A stretch of 64,000 bases of DNA from Burkholderia sp. BCC0506. GTDB taxonomy: Bacteria > Pseudomonadota > Gammaproteobacteria > Burkholderiales > Burkholderiaceae. The notes under the pieces are model-generated. The model searched no databases. It was not told where the DNA came from and saw only the letters and a program-made list of their open reading frames with translations. Below are positions 8,568 to 20,814 of the stretch, one piece after another. Made by a program: the position numbers and the translations under genes. The DNA lies in NCBI RefSeq assembly GCF_902833145.1, contig NZ_CADFEN010000015.1, positions 1-64,000 on the forward strand. The letters run 5' to 3'. Every line of letters starts with the position of its first letter. Positions within the stretch are counted from its first letter, which is position 1.

Positions 8568-10411
8568 AGCCGTCCCCGAAGCGCCAGAACGTGAAGTTCT
8601 CGTCGAGCCCCGTGCTGGGCGTGCATCTGCCGATGTGGCGCTCGAAGCTCGTCGTGTTCCTGCTGTTCATGGCGTTCGTCGCGCTGGCCGCGCGGGCGTT
8701 CTGGATTCAGGGGCCCGGCAACGCGTTCTACCAGAAGCAGGGCGAAAGCCGCTACCAGCGCACGATCGAACTGCCCGCGACGCGCGGCAAGATCCTCGAC
8801 CGTAACGGGCTCGTGCTCGCGACGAGCCTGCCCGTGCGCGCGATCTGGGCGATTCCCGACGCGGTGCCGGACGATCTCGACGCGGACAAGATCAACCAGC
8901 TCGGCAAGCTCCTCGGCATGACGTCGAAGGAACTGCGCGTGAAGCTGTCGGAAGACAAGGGCTTCGTCTACGTGAAGCGCCAGGTGCCGATCGACGTCGC
9001 GGACAAGGTCGCCGCGCTCGACATTCCCGGCATCTATCAGCGCAACGAATACAAGCGCTTCTACCCGGAAGGCGAGATCACCGCTCACCTGATCGGCTTC
9101 ACGAACGTCGAGGACGAAGGGCAGGAAGGCGTCGAACTGGGCGACCAGAAGATGTTGTCCGGCACGTCGGGCATGCGTCGCGTGATCAAGGACCGGATGG
9201 GGCACATCGTCGAGGATGTCGCCGAGCAGATCCCGCCGCACAACGGCACCGACGTCGACCTGTCGATCGACAGCAAGATCCAGTACATCGCGTACGCGAA
9301 CCTGAAGGCCGCCGTCGAGAAGTTCAAGGCGAAGGCCGGCGCGGCGATGGTCGTCGACGTGCGTACCGGCGAAGTGCTCGCCCTCGTCAACTACCCGACG
9401 TACAACCCGAACGACCGCTCGCGCATGACGGGCGAGCAATTGCGCAACCGGATCATGACCGACGTGTTCGAGCCGGGCTCGATCATGAAGCCGTTTACGG
9501 TCTCGCTCGCGCTCGACCTGCACCGCGTGACGCCGAACACGCTCGTCGAGACGGGCAACGGGCATTTCGTGCTCGACGGCGCGCCGATCACCGACGACGC
9601 AGGGTTCGGCACGCTGACGGTCGGCGGCGTGATCCAGAAGTCGAGCAACATCGGCGCGACGAAGATCGCGATGACGATGCGGCCCGAGGAAATGTGGAAT
9701 ATGTATACGAGCATCGGCCTCGGCCAGGCGCCGAAGGTCGGCTTCCCGGGCGCGGTGGCCGGCCGCCTGCGTCCGTGGAAGAGCTGGCGCCGCATCGAGC
9801 AGGCGACGATGTCGTACGGCTACGGCCTGTCGGTGTCGCTGTTCCAGCTCGCGCGGGCGTATACGGCCATCGCGCACGACGGCGAGCTGATGCCCGTGAC
9901 CATTTTCAAGACCGACCCCAATCAGCCGATCGCCGGCACGCAGGTGTTCAACCCGACCACCGCGCGCGAAGTCCGCGCGATGCTCGAGACGGTGGTCGCG
10001 CCGGGCGGCACGTCGCCGGATGCGGCCGTGCCGGGCTATCGCGTCGGCGGCAAGAGCGGTACCGCGTACAAGCATGAAGGTCACGGCTACACGCGCAAGT
10101 ACCGCGCATCGTTCGTCGGGATGGCGCCGATGCCGAATCCGCGCGTCGTGATCGCGGTGTCGGTCGACGAGCCGACGGCGGGCAGTCACTTCGGCGGCCA
10201 GGTGTCGGGCCCCGTATTCTCGGCGATCGCCGGCGACACGATGCGTGCGCTGAACGTCCCGCCGAACATGCCGATCAAGCAGCTCGTCGTGTCCGACGAT
10301 TCGCCGGAATCGCCTGCCGCAAAGGGCCCGCAAAAGCTGGCTACGGGTAGCGGCGCGAAGCATATGATCGTATCCAGCACGACCCGTAATTCACCAGGAG
10401 TTGTTCGATGA
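8564..10411 (+). CDS. ftsI: Peptidoglycan transpeptidase FtsI (PBP3)
   Basis: This 615-residue septal class B penicillin-binding protein cross-links peptidoglycan with FtsW. A cytoplasmic N-terminus is followed by one membrane anchor (about 28-46), a pedestal domain with RGKILDRNG (74-82), and the transpeptidase domain. The catalytic motifs are S306-x-x-K309 (PGSIMKP), S360-S-N362 and K497-S-G-T500. A much longer frame is open in front, but the ATG at 8564 overlaps the ftsL stop as ATGA and gives the proper N-terminus. The extra C-terminal tail after about 570 is rich in S, P and K. It is the target of aztreonam-type beta-lactams in this family. Confidence 0.95.
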   Translation: MKPSPKRQNVKFSSSPVLGVHLPMWRSKLVVFLLFMAFVALAARAFWIQGPGNAFYQKQGESRYQRTIELPATRGKILDRNGLVLATSLPVRAIWAIPDAVPDDLDADKINQLGKLLGMTSKELRVKLSEDKGFVYVKRQVPIDVADKVAALDIPGIYQRNEYKRFYPEGEITAHLIGFTNVEDEGQEGVELGDQKMLSGTSGMRRVIKDRMGHIVEDVAEQIPPHNGTDVDLSIDSKIQYIAYANLKAAVEKFKAKAGAAMVVDVRTGEVLALVNYPTYNPNDRSRMTGEQLRNRIMTDVFEPGSIMKPFTVSLALDLHRVTPNTLVETGNGHFVLDGAPITDDAGFGTLTVGGVIQKSSNIGATKIAMTMRPEEMWNMYTSIGLGQAPKVGFPGAVAGRLRPWKSWRRIEQATMSYGYGLSVSLFQLARAYTAIAHDGELMPVTIFKTDPNQPIAGTQVFNPTTAREVRAMLETVVAPGGTSPDAAVPGYRVGGKSGTAYKHEGHGYTRKYRASFVGMAPMPNPRVVIAVSVDEPTAGSHFGGQVSGPVFSAIAGDTMRALNVPPNMPIKQLVVSDDSPESPAAKGPQKLATGSGAKHMIVSSTTRNSPGVVR

Positions 10412-11946
10412 GCGCCGCCCGCAGTTCCCATCCGGCGCATCAGCAGATCGCAGCCGCGCTTGCGTGGCTGCGTCAGCATGTGGCCCCCACGGCGCAACTG
10501 CATGCCGACACGCGCAGCCTCGAGGCTGGCGACGTGTTCGTCGCGTATGCGGTCGACGGGGCGGATAACCGCGCTTTCATGGCCGACGCCGTTGCACGTG
10601 GCGCGGCCGCCGTGCTGTATCAGCCGGAAGGGCTGGCCCACGCGCCGGTCGTACCTGTCGCGCTCGCGGTGCCGACGCTCGACCAGCTTGCCGGCGAGAT
10701 CGCCAGCGGCTGGTACGGCGATCCGAGCGACGGCCTGCTCGCGATCGGTGTCACGGGCACGAACGGCAAGACGTCGTGCACGCAGTGGATCGCTGCCGCG
10801 CTGACGGCGCTGCACCAGCCGTGCGCGGTGATCGGCACGCTCGGCACCGGGATGCCGGGCCAGCTCGTGCCGACCGGCTTCACGACGCCCGACGCGCCGC
10901 AACTGCAGCGCAGCCTCGCGCAATTGCGCGACGCGGGCGCGCAGGCCGTGGCGATGGAAGTGTCGTCGCATGCGCTGCACCAGGGGCGCGTGAACGGGAC
11001 GGCGTTCGACATCGCGGTGTTTACGAACCTCACGCAGGATCACCTCGACTATCACGGCACGTTCGACGCGTACGAGGCCGCGAAGGCGAAGCTGTTCGCG
11101 TGGCGCGGCCTGCGCGCGGCGGTGATCAACCGCGACGACGCGGCAGGCCGCCGCCTGCTCGAGAAACTGGCCGGCCGCGTACGCACGATCGCGTACGGGA
11201 TCGGCGATGCGCCGGCGCCCGACGCCGATCGCGAGCTGGTCGCGCTCGACGTGCGCGCCACCGCGACGGGTACCGCATTCCACCTGCGTTCGTCGTGGGG
11301 CGACGCGGACGTCGAGGTCGGCACGCTCGGCACGTTCAACGTCAGCAATCTGCTCGCCGTGCTCGGCTCGCTGCTCGCGGCCGACGTGCCGTTCGACGCA
11401 GCCCTCGCCGAGATCGGGCGGCTCGAGTCGGTCAACGGCCGGATGCAGCGGCTCGGCGGCCGGCTGCAGAACGACGAACCGCTCGTCGTGATCGACTACG
11501 CGCATACGCCCGACGCGCTCGAGAAGACGCTCGACGCGCTGCGCCCGATCGCCGCGGCGCGCGGCGGCCGGCTGATCTGCATGTTCGGCTGCGGCGGCGA
11601 TCGCGATGCGACGAAGCGCCCGCTGATGGGCGCGATCGCGGAGCGGCTCGCCGACGAAGTCGTCGTCACCAGCGACAACCCGCGCAGCGAGGATCCGCAG
11701 CACATCATCGACCAGGTCGTCGCGGGCATGACCGCCCCCGATCGCGCACGCCGTATCGAGGATCGCGCGAGCGCAATCCTGCAGGCCGTGCGCGGCGCCG
11801 CGCGCGAGGACGTCGTCGTGCTGGCCGGCAAGGGCCATGAGGCCACGCAGGAAATCATGGGCAAGAAACGCGCGTTCTCCGACCAGGATCACGCGCGGCT
11901 TGCGCTCGCCGCGCGCGCGACGCAGGGCAAGGGAGGTGCCGAATGA
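10408..11946 (+). CDS. murE: UDP-MurNAc-L-Ala-D-Glu:meso-DAP ligase MurE
   Basis: This 512-residue cytoplasmic Mur ligase adds meso-diaminopimelate to UDP-MurNAc-dipeptide, using ATP. The ATP loop GTNGKTS is at 117-123. The DNPR motif near 423-426 marks meso-DAP rather than lysine as the amino acid, in line with a Gram-negative cell wall. TTPDAPQLQ (about 156-164) is the substrate region. It overlaps ftsI by ATGA at the start and murF by ATGA at the end. Confidence 0.95.
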   Translation: MSAARSSHPAHQQIAAALAWLRQHVAPTAQLHADTRSLEAGDVFVAYAVDGADNRAFMADAVARGAAAVLYQPEGLAHAPVVPVALAVPTLDQLAGEIASGWYGDPSDGLLAIGVTGTNGKTSCTQWIAAALTALHQPCAVIGTLGTGMPGQLVPTGFTTPDAPQLQRSLAQLRDAGAQAVAMEVSSHALHQGRVNGTAFDIAVFTNLTQDHLDYHGTFDAYEAAKAKLFAWRGLRAAVINRDDAAGRRLLEKLAGRVRTIAYGIGDAPAPDADRELVALDVRATATGTAFHLRSSWGDADVEVGTLGTFNVSNLLAVLGSLLAADVPFDAALAEIGRLESVNGRMQRLGGRLQNDEPLVVIDYAHTPDALEKTLDALRPIAAARGGRLICMFGCGGDRDATKRPLMGAIAERLADEVVVTSDNPRSEDPQHIIDQVVAGMTAPDRARRIEDRASAILQAVRGAAREDVVVLAGKGHEATQEIMGKKRAFSDQDHARLALAARATQGKGGAE

Positions 11947-13349
11947 CGATGCTCAGCCTCGGCGAAGCCGCCCGCCTGATTCCCGGCGCCACGGTCCACG
12001 GCGACGCGGGCGTCACGTTCGACCGCGTGTCGACCGACAGCCGCACGGTCGGCCGGGGCGACCTGTTCGTCGCGCTGAAGGGCGAGCGCTTCGACGCGCA
12101 CGACTTCCTGGGCGACGTCGCCGCGCGCGGAGCGGCCGCCGCGCTCGTCGCGCACGCGCCGGCGGGCGTCGCGATGCCGATGATCGAAGGCGGCGAAACG
12201 CGTGCCGCGCTCGGCGCGCTCGCGCACGGCTGGCGGATGCGATTCCCGCTGCCGGTCGTCGCGGTGACGGGCAGCAACGGCAAGACGACCGTCAAGGAAA
12301 TGATCGCGTCGATCTTCGCGGCGGCGGTCGGTGCCGACGCGCGGCTCGCGACGGCCGGCAACCTGAACAACGATGTCGGCCTGCCGCTGACGCTGCTGCG
12401 CCTGTCGGCCGCGCATCGTCTCGCGGTGATCGAGATCGGCATGAATCATCCGGGCGAGACCGAAGTCCTCGCGCGCCTCGCCGCGCCGACGGTCGCGCTC
12501 GTCAACAACGCGCAGCGCGAGCACCAGGAATTCATGGCGACGGTCGAAGCGGTCGCGCTCGAACACGCGGCCGTGATTCACGCGCTGCCGCCGGACGGCG
12601 TCGCGGTGTTCCCGGCCGACGACGCGTACGCAAGCATCTGGCGCGTCGCGGCGACCGGCAACCGGATCCTCGATTTCGCGCTGCACGACGCCGAACGGCA
12701 GAACGACGCGCAGGTCGTCGGTCACCTGCACGGCGGCGAGCTCGCGATCGACACGCCGGTCGGCGCCGTCACGGTGCGGCTGCGCGCGCTCGGCGAGCAC
12801 AATGCGCGCAACGCGCTGGCCGCGACGGCCGCCGCGCTCGGCGCCGGCGTCGCGCTGTCGGCGATCCGGCAGGGTCTCGAATCGTTCGAGCCGGTCAAGG
12901 GCAGGCTGCAGGTGAAGCAGGCGAGCGTCGGCAGCCTCGCGGGCGCAACGGTCGTCGACGATACGTACAACGCGAACCCCGATTCGATGCGTGCCGCGAT
13001 CGACGTGCTCGCCGCGCATCCGGCGCCGCGCGTGCTGGTGATCGGCGACATGGGCGAAGTCGGCGACGAAGGGCCGGCGTTCCACCGCGAGATCGGCGCG
13101 TATGCGCGCGAACGCGGAATCGACGCGCTGTTCGCGCTCGGCGATGCATCGCGCGACGCGTGCGCCGCATACGGCGATACGGCTCGCCATTTCGGCGACG
13201 TGGGCGCGCTCGTAGAGACGCTGCTCGCGGCCGGTTACGGCGCGCAGGCGACGGTGCTCGTGAAGGGCTCGCGGTACATGAAGATGGAGCGCGTGGTCGA
13301 CGCGCTGACGAACCAACCCGCGGCGGGCACCGTGCCCGCCGCACACTGA
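11943..13349 (+). CDS. murF: UDP-MurNAc-tripeptide:D-Ala-D-Ala ligase MurF
   Basis: This 468-residue ATP-dependent ligase joins D-Ala-D-Ala to the UDP-MurNAc-tripeptide to complete the pentapeptide. The ATP loop GSNGKTT lies near 110-116. EIGMNHPGE (about 162-170) and NNAQREHQEF follow, and VVDDTYNANPDSM near 338-350 is the C-terminal domain signature. The protein is cytoplasmic. Its ATG overlaps the murE stop (ATGA). Sixteen bases separate it from mraY. Confidence 0.95.
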   Translation: MTMLSLGEAARLIPGATVHGDAGVTFDRVSTDSRTVGRGDLFVALKGERFDAHDFLGDVAARGAAAALVAHAPAGVAMPMIEGGETRAALGALAHGWRMRFPLPVVAVTGSNGKTTVKEMIASIFAAAVGADARLATAGNLNNDVGLPLTLLRLSAAHRLAVIEIGMNHPGETEVLARLAAPTVALVNNAQREHQEFMATVEAVALEHAAVIHALPPDGVAVFPADDAYASIWRVAATGNRILDFALHDAERQNDAQVVGHLHGGELAIDTPVGAVTVRLRALGEHNARNALAATAAALGAGVALSAIRQGLESFEPVKGRLQVKQASVGSLAGATVVDDTYNANPDSMRAAIDVLAAHPAPRVLVIGDMGEVGDEGPAFHREIGAYARERGIDALFALGDASRDACAAYGDTARHFGDVGALVETLLAAGYGAQATVLVKGSRYMKMERVVDALTNQPAAGTVPAAH

Positions 13350-13365
13350 GTAGAAGGAAGGAAGC

Positions 13366-14535
13366 ATGCTGCTGGCGCTGGCGCAATGGCTGCAAGGAGA
13401 CGCAAGCTTTTTGCGCTTGTTCACGTACCTCACGTTCCGTGCGGTGATGGCTACCATCACCGCGCTCGGGATCGGGCTCGTGTGCGGACCGTGGGTGATC
13501 CGCAAGCTGACGCAAATGAAGGTCGGGCAGGCCGTGCGCAAGGACGGCCCGCAGACCCACCTCGTCAAGTCCGGCACGCCGACGATGGGCGGCGTGCTGA
13601 TCCTGATCGGCATCGCGGTCGCGACGCTGCTGTGGGGCGACCTGACGAACCGTTTCATCTGGATCGTGATGCTCGTCACGTTCGGTTTCGGCGTGATCGG
13701 CTGGGTCGACGACTACCGCAAGGTCGTCCACAAGGACCCGCGCGGGATGTCGTCGCGCGAGAAGTATTTCTGGCAATCGGTGATCGGGCTGTTCGCGGCC
13801 GTCTACCTCGCGTTCAGCGTGTCCGAGGCGAACAACGTGCGCGTGTTCGACCTGTTCATGGCATGGGTGCGGAGCGGCCTGTCGATGGGGCTGCCGGCGC
13901 GCGCCGACCTGATGCTGCCGTTCCTGAAGTCGATCAGCTATCCGCTCGGCGTGTGGGGCTTCATCGTGCTGACCTACTTCGTGATCGTCGGCGCGAGCAA
14001 CGCGGTGAACCTGACCGACGGGCTCGACGGCCTCGTGATCATGCCGGTCGTGCTGGTCGGCGCGTCGCTCGGCGTGTTCGCGTACGTGATGGGCAGCGCG
14101 GTCTATTCGAAATACCTGCTGTTCCCGCACATCCCGGGCGCGGGCGAGCTGCTGATCTTCTGTTCCGCGATGGGCGGCGCCGGGCTCGCGTTCCTCTGGT
14201 ACAACACGCACCCCGCGCAGGTGTTCATGGGCGACGTCGGCGCGCTGGCGCTGGGCGGCGCGCTCGGCACGGTCGCGGTGATCGTGCGCCAGGAAATCGT
14301 GCTGTTCATCATGGGCGGCATCTTCGTCGCGGAAACGCTGTCGGTGATGCTGCAGGTGTCGTGGTTCAAGTACACGAAGAAGCGTTACGGCGAAGGGCGG
14401 CGCCTGCTGAAGATGGCGCCGCTGCATCACCATTTCGAATTGTCCGGCTGGAAGGAAACGCAGGTGGTCGTGCGTTTCTGGATCATCACGCTGATGCTGT
14501 GCCTGTTCGGTCTGACCACCCTCAAGCTGCGGTAA
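13366..14535 (+). CDS. mraY: Phospho-MurNAc-pentapeptide translocase MraY
   Basis: This 389-residue integral membrane enzyme transfers phospho-MurNAc-pentapeptide to undecaprenyl phosphate, making lipid I. About ten hydrophobic segments are seen. The Mg-binding DD pair sits in GWVDDYRK (115-116 within the protein), NLTDGLDGL near 213-221, and the conserved HHHFE loop near 354-358. AGAAGGAAGG just upstream of the ATG is a good ribosome site. Confidence 0.95.
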
Positions 14536-14551
14536 AGGAAAGGTAACAAGG

Positions 14552-16078
14552 ATGTCTGGCGAGATGTTTGGAGATCGGCAACGGCCGATGGTGCTCGTAC
14601 TGGGGCTCGGGGAATCGGGTCTCGCGATCGCGCGATGGTGCGCGAGGCACGGGTGCCGGCTGCGCATTGCCGATACCCGCGAGGCGCCGCCGAACCTTGC
14701 CGCGCTGCAGGCCGAAGGCATCGATGCGGAATTCGTCGGCGGGGCGTTCACGCCCGCGCTGCTCGACGGCGGCGTCGAGATCGTCGGGCTGAGCCCCGGC
14801 CTGTCGCCGCTCGAACCGGCACTCGCCGCGCTGCTCGCGGCCGCGAACGAGCGCGGGGTCGCGGTGTGGGGCGAGCTGGAATTCTTCGCGCAGGCGCTGC
14901 GCGCGCTCGGCACGAGCGGCTACCAGCCGAAGGTGCTCGCGATTACCGGCACCAACGGCAAGACCACGACGACGAGCCTCACGGGCCTGCTGTGCCAGCG
15001 CGCGGGCAAGAAGGTCGCCGTCGCGGGCAACATCAGCCCGGCGATGCTCGACCGGCTCGCGAGCGCGATCGACGACACCGCGCTGCCCGACGTATGGGTG
15101 CTCGAACTGTCGAGCTTCCAGCTCGAGACCGCGCGCACGTTTGCACCCGATGCGGCCGCGATCCTCAACATCACGCAGGACCACCTCGACTGGCACGGCA
15201 GCTTCGACGCGTACGCGCAGGCAAAGGGCCGGATCTTCGGCGCGACGACGACGCGCGTGCTGAACCGCGACGACGCGGCCGTGATGAAGTTCGCGCCGGC
15301 AGCGGGCGCAGCCGACGCGCCGCGTACGGTCACGTTCGGCCTGAACGAACCGACGCAGGACGGCGACTACGGGCTGTCGCGCGACAACGGCATCGCGTGG
15401 CTGGTGGAAGCGGTCGATCGCGACGCGCCGGATGAAGGGGCGACGATGACGCGCCGGCGCAAGCGCGACGCCGCGCATACGCCCGACATCGCGCAGAAGC
15501 GCCTGATGCCGGCCGACGCGCTGCGCATCCGCGGGCTGCACAACGCGGCGAACGCGCTGGCCGCGTTCGCGCTCGCCCGCGCGATCGACTTGGCCGCCGC
15601 GCCGCTGCTGCACGCACTGCGCGAATATCGCGGCGAAGCGCACCGCGTCGAGGTGATCGCGACGATCGACGACGTCGACTATGTGGACGACAGCAAGGGC
15701 ACGAACGTCGGCGCGACGGTGGCCGCGCTCGACGGGCTCGCGCAGAAGATCGTGCTGATCGCGGGCGGCGACGGCAAGGGGCAGGATTTCGCGCCGCTGG
15801 TCGCGCCGGTCGCGCGTTGGTGCCGCGCGGTGATGCTGATCGGCCGCGACGCGCCGGTGATCCGCGACACGCTCGCCGAAACGGGCGTGCCGCTCGCCGA
15901 CCACACGACGCTCGAAGGCGCGGTGCGCGCGGCGGCCGAGCTGGCCGAGCCGGGTGACGCGGTGCTGCTGTCGCCCGCGTGCGCGAGCCTCGACATGTTC
16001 AGAAATTACGCCCATCGCGCGGAGGTGTTCCGCGCGGCGGTCGACGCAATCGCCCTCGGCAAAGGAGCGACGCCATGA
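14552..16078 (+). CDS. murD: UDP-MurNAc-L-Ala:D-Glu ligase MurD
   Basis: This 508-residue cytoplasmic Mur ligase adds D-glutamate. The N-terminal Rossmann part begins [16 protein letters not shown]. The ATP loop GTNGKTTT is at about 133-140, and LELSSFQLE and [10 protein letters not shown] follow. It is about 70 residues longer than E. coli MurD (438). Part of the excess is a basic, probably exposed insert around residues 288-312 ([13 protein letters not shown]), which I take to be lineage-specific. The stop overlaps the ftsW start (ATGA). Confidence 0.95.
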   Translation: MSGEMFGDRQRPMVLVLGLGESGLAIARWCARHGCRLRIADTREAPPNLAALQAEGIDAEFVGGAFTPALLDGGVEIVGLSPGLSPLEPALAALLAAANERGVAVWGELEFFAQALRALGTSGYQPKVLAITGTNGKTTTTSLTGLLCQRAGKKVAVAGNISPAMLDRLASAIDDTALPDVWVLELSSFQLETARTFAPDAAAILNITQDHLDWHGSFDAYAQAKGRIFGATTTRVLNRDDAAVMKFAPAAGAADAPRTVTFGLNEPTQDGDYGLSRDNGIAWLVEAVDRDAPDEGATMTRRRKRDAAHTPDIAQKRLMPADALRIRGLHNAANALAAFALARAIDLAAAPLLHALREYRGEAHRVEVIATIDDVDYVDDSKGTNVGATVAALDGLAQKIVLIAGGDGKGQDFAPLVAPVARWCRAVMLIGRDAPVIRDTLAETGVPLADHTTLEGAVRAAAELAEPGDAVLLSPACASLDMFRNYAHRAEVFRAAVDAIALGKGATP

Positions 16079-17358
16079 GCTGGTCCGATCGCCTCGTCTC
16101 CCGTTTCAACGACCGGCGCGACACCGGCGGCAATGCCGCGGGCGGCCGCGTCGCGTCGGCCACGCGCGCCGCGACGGGCGGCCTCGCGAGCGTCGTCAAC
16201 GGCGTGCGCCCGAGCCGTTCGCGGATGCTCGATTTCGACTATTCGCTGCTGTGGGTCGCGATCGCGCTGCTCGGGCTCGGCGTCGTGATGGTGTATTCGG
16301 CGTCGATCGCGATGCCCGATTCGCCGAAATACGCGTCGTATCACGACTACGCGTTCCTGATGCGCCACTGCGTGTCGCTCGCCGTCGCGTTCGTCGCGGC
16401 GGTGATCGCGTTCCGCGTGCCGGTGTCGACCTGGGACAAGTACGCGCCGCATCTTTTCCTGATCGCGCTCGTCGGCCTCGTGATCGTGCTGATCCCGCAC
16501 GTCGGCAAGGGCGTGAACGGTGCGCGCCGCTGGATTCCGCTCGGCATCACCAACATGCAGCCGTCGGAAATCATGAAGCTCGCGGTGACGATCTACGCGG
16601 CGAACTACACGGTGCGCAAGCAGGAATACATGCAGAGCTTCGCGAAGGGCTTCCTGCCGATGGCGTTCGCGGTCGGCCTGGTCGGCGCGCTGCTGTTGCT
16701 CGAGCCCGACATGGGCGCGTTCATGGTGGTCGCCGCGATCGCGATGGGCGTGCTGTTCCTCGGCGGCGTGAACGGCAAGCTGTTCGGCGGCCTCGTCGCG
16801 ACGGCGGTCGGCACCTTCACGATGCTCGTGTGGCTGTCGCCGTGGCGTCGCGAGCGGATCTTCGCGTATCTCGATCCGTGGGACGAGCGTTACGCGCAGG
16901 GCAAAGCCTACCAGCTCACGCACTCGCTGATCGCGTTCGGCCGCGGCGAGTGGTTCGGCGTCGGCCTCGGCGGCAGCGTCGAGAAGCTGAACTACCTGCC
17001 CGAAGCGCATACCGACTTCATCCTCGCGGTGATCGGCGAGGAGCTCGGCTTCGTTGGCGTGCTGGTCGTGATCCTGCTGTTCTACTGGATCGTGCGTCGT
17101 GCGTTCGAGATCGGCCGCCAGGCGCTCGCGCTCGATCGCACGTTCGCGGGCCTGATGGCGAAAGGCATCGGCATCTGGTTCGGGGCGCAGACGTTCATCA
17201 ACATGGGCGTGAACCTCGGCCTCTTGCCGACCAAGGGCCTGACGCTGCCGCTCGTGAGCTACGGCGGGTCCGGCATCCTGCTGAACTGCGTCGCGCTCGC
17301 GGTGCTGCTGCGGGTCGACTACGAGAACCGGGTGCTGATGCGCGGGGGGAAGGTATGA
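16075..17358 (+). CDS. ftsW: Septal peptidoglycan glycosyltransferase FtsW
   Basis: This 427-residue SEDS-family membrane protein polymerises lipid II at the septum together with FtsI. An extended basic N-terminus (about 55 residues) is followed by about ten membrane helices. [14 protein letters not shown] and [16 protein letters not shown] lie near 142-175, [15 protein letters not shown] near 316-330 and [16 protein letters not shown] near 385-400, all SEDS signatures. The frame is open upstream, but the ATG at 16075 overlaps the murD stop. Its own stop overlaps the murG ATG. Confidence 0.95.
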   Translation: MSWSDRLVSRFNDRRDTGGNAAGGRVASATRAATGGLASVVNGVRPSRSRMLDFDYSLLWVAIALLGLGVVMVYSASIAMPDSPKYASYHDYAFLMRHCVSLAVAFVAAVIAFRVPVSTWDKYAPHLFLIALVGLVIVLIPHVGKGVNGARRWIPLGITNMQPSEIMKLAVTIYAANYTVRKQEYMQSFAKGFLPMAFAVGLVGALLLLEPDMGAFMVVAAIAMGVLFLGGVNGKLFGGLVATAVGTFTMLVWLSPWRRERIFAYLDPWDERYAQGKAYQLTHSLIAFGRGEWFGVGLGGSVEKLNYLPEAHTDFILAVIGEELGFVGVLVVILLFYWIVRRAFEIGRQALALDRTFAGLMAKGIGIWFGAQTFINMGVNLGLLPTKGLTLPLVSYGGSGILLNCVALAVLLRVDYENRVLMRGGKV

Positions 17359-18454
17359 CCGCGTCGCAACGCACGCTGATGGTGATGGCAGGCGGCACCG
17401 GGGGCCACGTGTTCCCGGGGCTCGCGGTCGCGCACCGGATGGAAGCGGCGGGCTGGCGCGTCGTATGGCTCGGCAATCCGGCCGGGATGGAAGCGACGCT
17501 CGTGCCGAAGCACGGCATTCCGATGGAGTACGTGCGCTTCGGCGGGCTGCGCGGCAAGGGCCTGAAGGCCAAGCTGACCCTGCCGGTCAACCTGCTGCGC
17601 GCATGCTGGCAGAGCCTCGGCGCGCTGCGCCGCGTGCGGCCGGACGTCGTGCTCGGGATGGGCGGCTACATCACGTTCCCGGCGGGCGTGATGACCGCGC
17701 TGTCGGGGCGTCCGCTCGTGCTGCACGAGCAGAATTCGATCGCGGGCTTGACGAACAAGGTGCTCGCGAAACTCGCGAAGCGCGTGCTCGTCGCGTTCCC
17801 CGGCGCGCTGCCGCATGCGCAATGGACGGGTAATCCGATTCGCGCGGAACTCGCGCACACCGAACCGCCCCACGCACGCTACGCGTCGCGCAGCGGCCCG
17901 CTGAACGTGCTGGTCGTCGGCGGCAGCCTCGGGGCGGCCGCGCTGAACGAGGTCGTGCCGCGCGCGCTGGCGCTGCTGGCGCCGGGCGAGCGCCCGCGCG
18001 TCGTGCACCAGGCCGGCGTGAAGCACATCGATGCACTGAAGGCGAATTACGAAGCGGCCGGTTTCGCGGCCGGCGAAGACGTGCGGCTCGTGCCGTTCAT
18101 CGACGACATGGCGGCCGCGTATGCGGCGGCCGATCTGGTGATCTGCCGGTCGGGCGCGATGACGGTGTCGGAGATCGCGGCGGTGGGCGTGGCGGCGCTG
18201 TTCGTGCCGTTCCCGTACGCGGTCGACGATCACCAGACGACCAACGCCGCGTTCCTCGCCGACGCGGGCGCGGCCGTGCTGGTGCAACAACGCGACCTGT
18301 CGGCGGAACTGCTCGCCGACTGGCTGCGCGGCCAGTCGCGGGCATCGCTCGCGGACATGGCGGAACGTTCGCGCGCGCTCGCGAAGCCCGAGGCCACCGA
18401 CGAAGTCGCGCGCGTCTGCGCGAAGGCGGCCGGCGCGAACCTGGAAATACTGCA

Positions 18455-18458
<4 letters not shown>
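17355..18458 (+). CDS. murG: Lipid II synthase MurG (GlcNAc transferase)
   Basis: This 367-residue GT-B glycosyltransferase adds GlcNAc to lipid I on the cytoplasmic face of the membrane. The glycine-rich loop [10 protein letters not shown] is at about 13-22. The sequence [13 protein letters not shown] follows near 100, and the second domain has VVGGSLGA near 185 and [13 protein letters not shown] near 265. The start at 17355 overlaps the ftsW stop by ATGA, and the end overlaps murC by ATGA. Confidence 0.95.
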
Positions 18459-19852
<1,394 letters not shown>

Positions 19853-19853
19853 C

Positions 19854-20795
19854 ATGAGCGGGATCGATCCGAAACGTTTCGGCAAGGTGGCAGTGTTGTT
19901 CGGCGGCGAATCGGCCGAGCGCGAGGTGTCGCTCACCTCGGGCCGCCTCGTGCTGCAGGGCCTGCGTGACGCAGGCGTCGACGCGCATCCGTTCGACCCG
20001 GCCGAGCGGCCGTTGTCGGCGCTGAAGGACGAAGGCTTCGTGCGCGCATTCAACGCGCTGCACGGCGGCTACGGCGAGAACGGCCAGATCCAGGGCGCGC
20101 TCGATTTCTACGGCATTCGCTATACGGGCAGCGGCGTGCTCGGGTCGGCGCTCGGCCTCGACAAGTTCCGCACGAAGCTCGTGTGGCAGCAGACGGGCGT
20201 GCCGACGCCGCCGTTCGAAACGGTGATGCGCGGCGACGACTACGCGGCGCGTGCGACGGACATCGTCGCGAAGCTCGGTCTGCCGTTGTTCGTGAAGCCG
20301 GCGAGCGAAGGCTCGAGCGTCGCGGTGCTGAAGGTGAAGACGGCCGACGCGTTGCCCGCCGCACTGTCGGAAGCCGCGACGCACGACAAGATCGTGATCG
20401 TCGAGAAGAGCATCGAAGGCGGCGGCGAATACACCGCGTGCATCGCCGGCGATCTCGACCTGCCGCTGATCAAGATCGTGCCGGCGGGCGAGTTCTACGA
20501 CTACCACGCGAAGTACGTCGCCGACGATACGCAGTACCTGATCCCGTGCGGCCTGCCGGCGGAACAGGAAGCGGAACTGAAGCGCATCGCGCGCCGCGCG
20601 TTCGACGTGCTCGGCTGCACCGACTGGGGCCGCGCGGATTTCATGCTCGACGCGGCAGGCAATGCGTATTTCCTGGAAGTGAACACGGCCCCCGGAATGA
20701 CCGACCACTCGCTGCCGCCGAAGGCGGCGCGCGCGGTCGGCATCGGCTATTCGGAGCTGGTCGTGAAGGTGCTGTCGCTCACGCTCAACGACTGA
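19854..20795 (+). CDS. ddl: D-alanine--D-alanine ligase
   Basis: This 313-residue ATP-grasp enzyme makes the D-Ala-D-Ala dipeptide used by Mur[18 protein letters not shown] (about 13-29) is the Ddl N-terminal signature. The region [19 protein letters not shown] is near 63-81, and the Mg/ATP site [13 protein letters not shown] is near 279-291. The ATG at 19854 is chosen over an upstream ATG in the murC tail because it gives the normal N-terminus. It lies between murC and ftsQ, as in many proteobacteria (the ddlB position). Confidence 0.95.
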   Translation: MSGIDPKRFGKVAVLFGGESAEREVSLTSGRLVLQGLRDAGVDAHPFDPAERPLSALKDEGFVRAFNALHGGYGENGQIQGALDFYGIRYTGSGVLGSALGLDKFRTKLVWQQTGVPTPPFETVMRGDDYAARATDIVAKLGLPLFVKPASEGSSVAVLKVKTADALPAALSEAATHDKIVIVEKSIEGGGEYTACIAGDLDLPLIKIVPAGEFYDYHAKYVADDTQYLIPCGLPAEQEAELKRIARRAFDVLGCTDWGRADFMLDAAGNAYFLEVNTAPGMTDHSLPPKAARAVGIGYSELVVKVLSLTLND

Positions 20796-20814
20796 CGCAG
20801 GAACGGAACGACGT

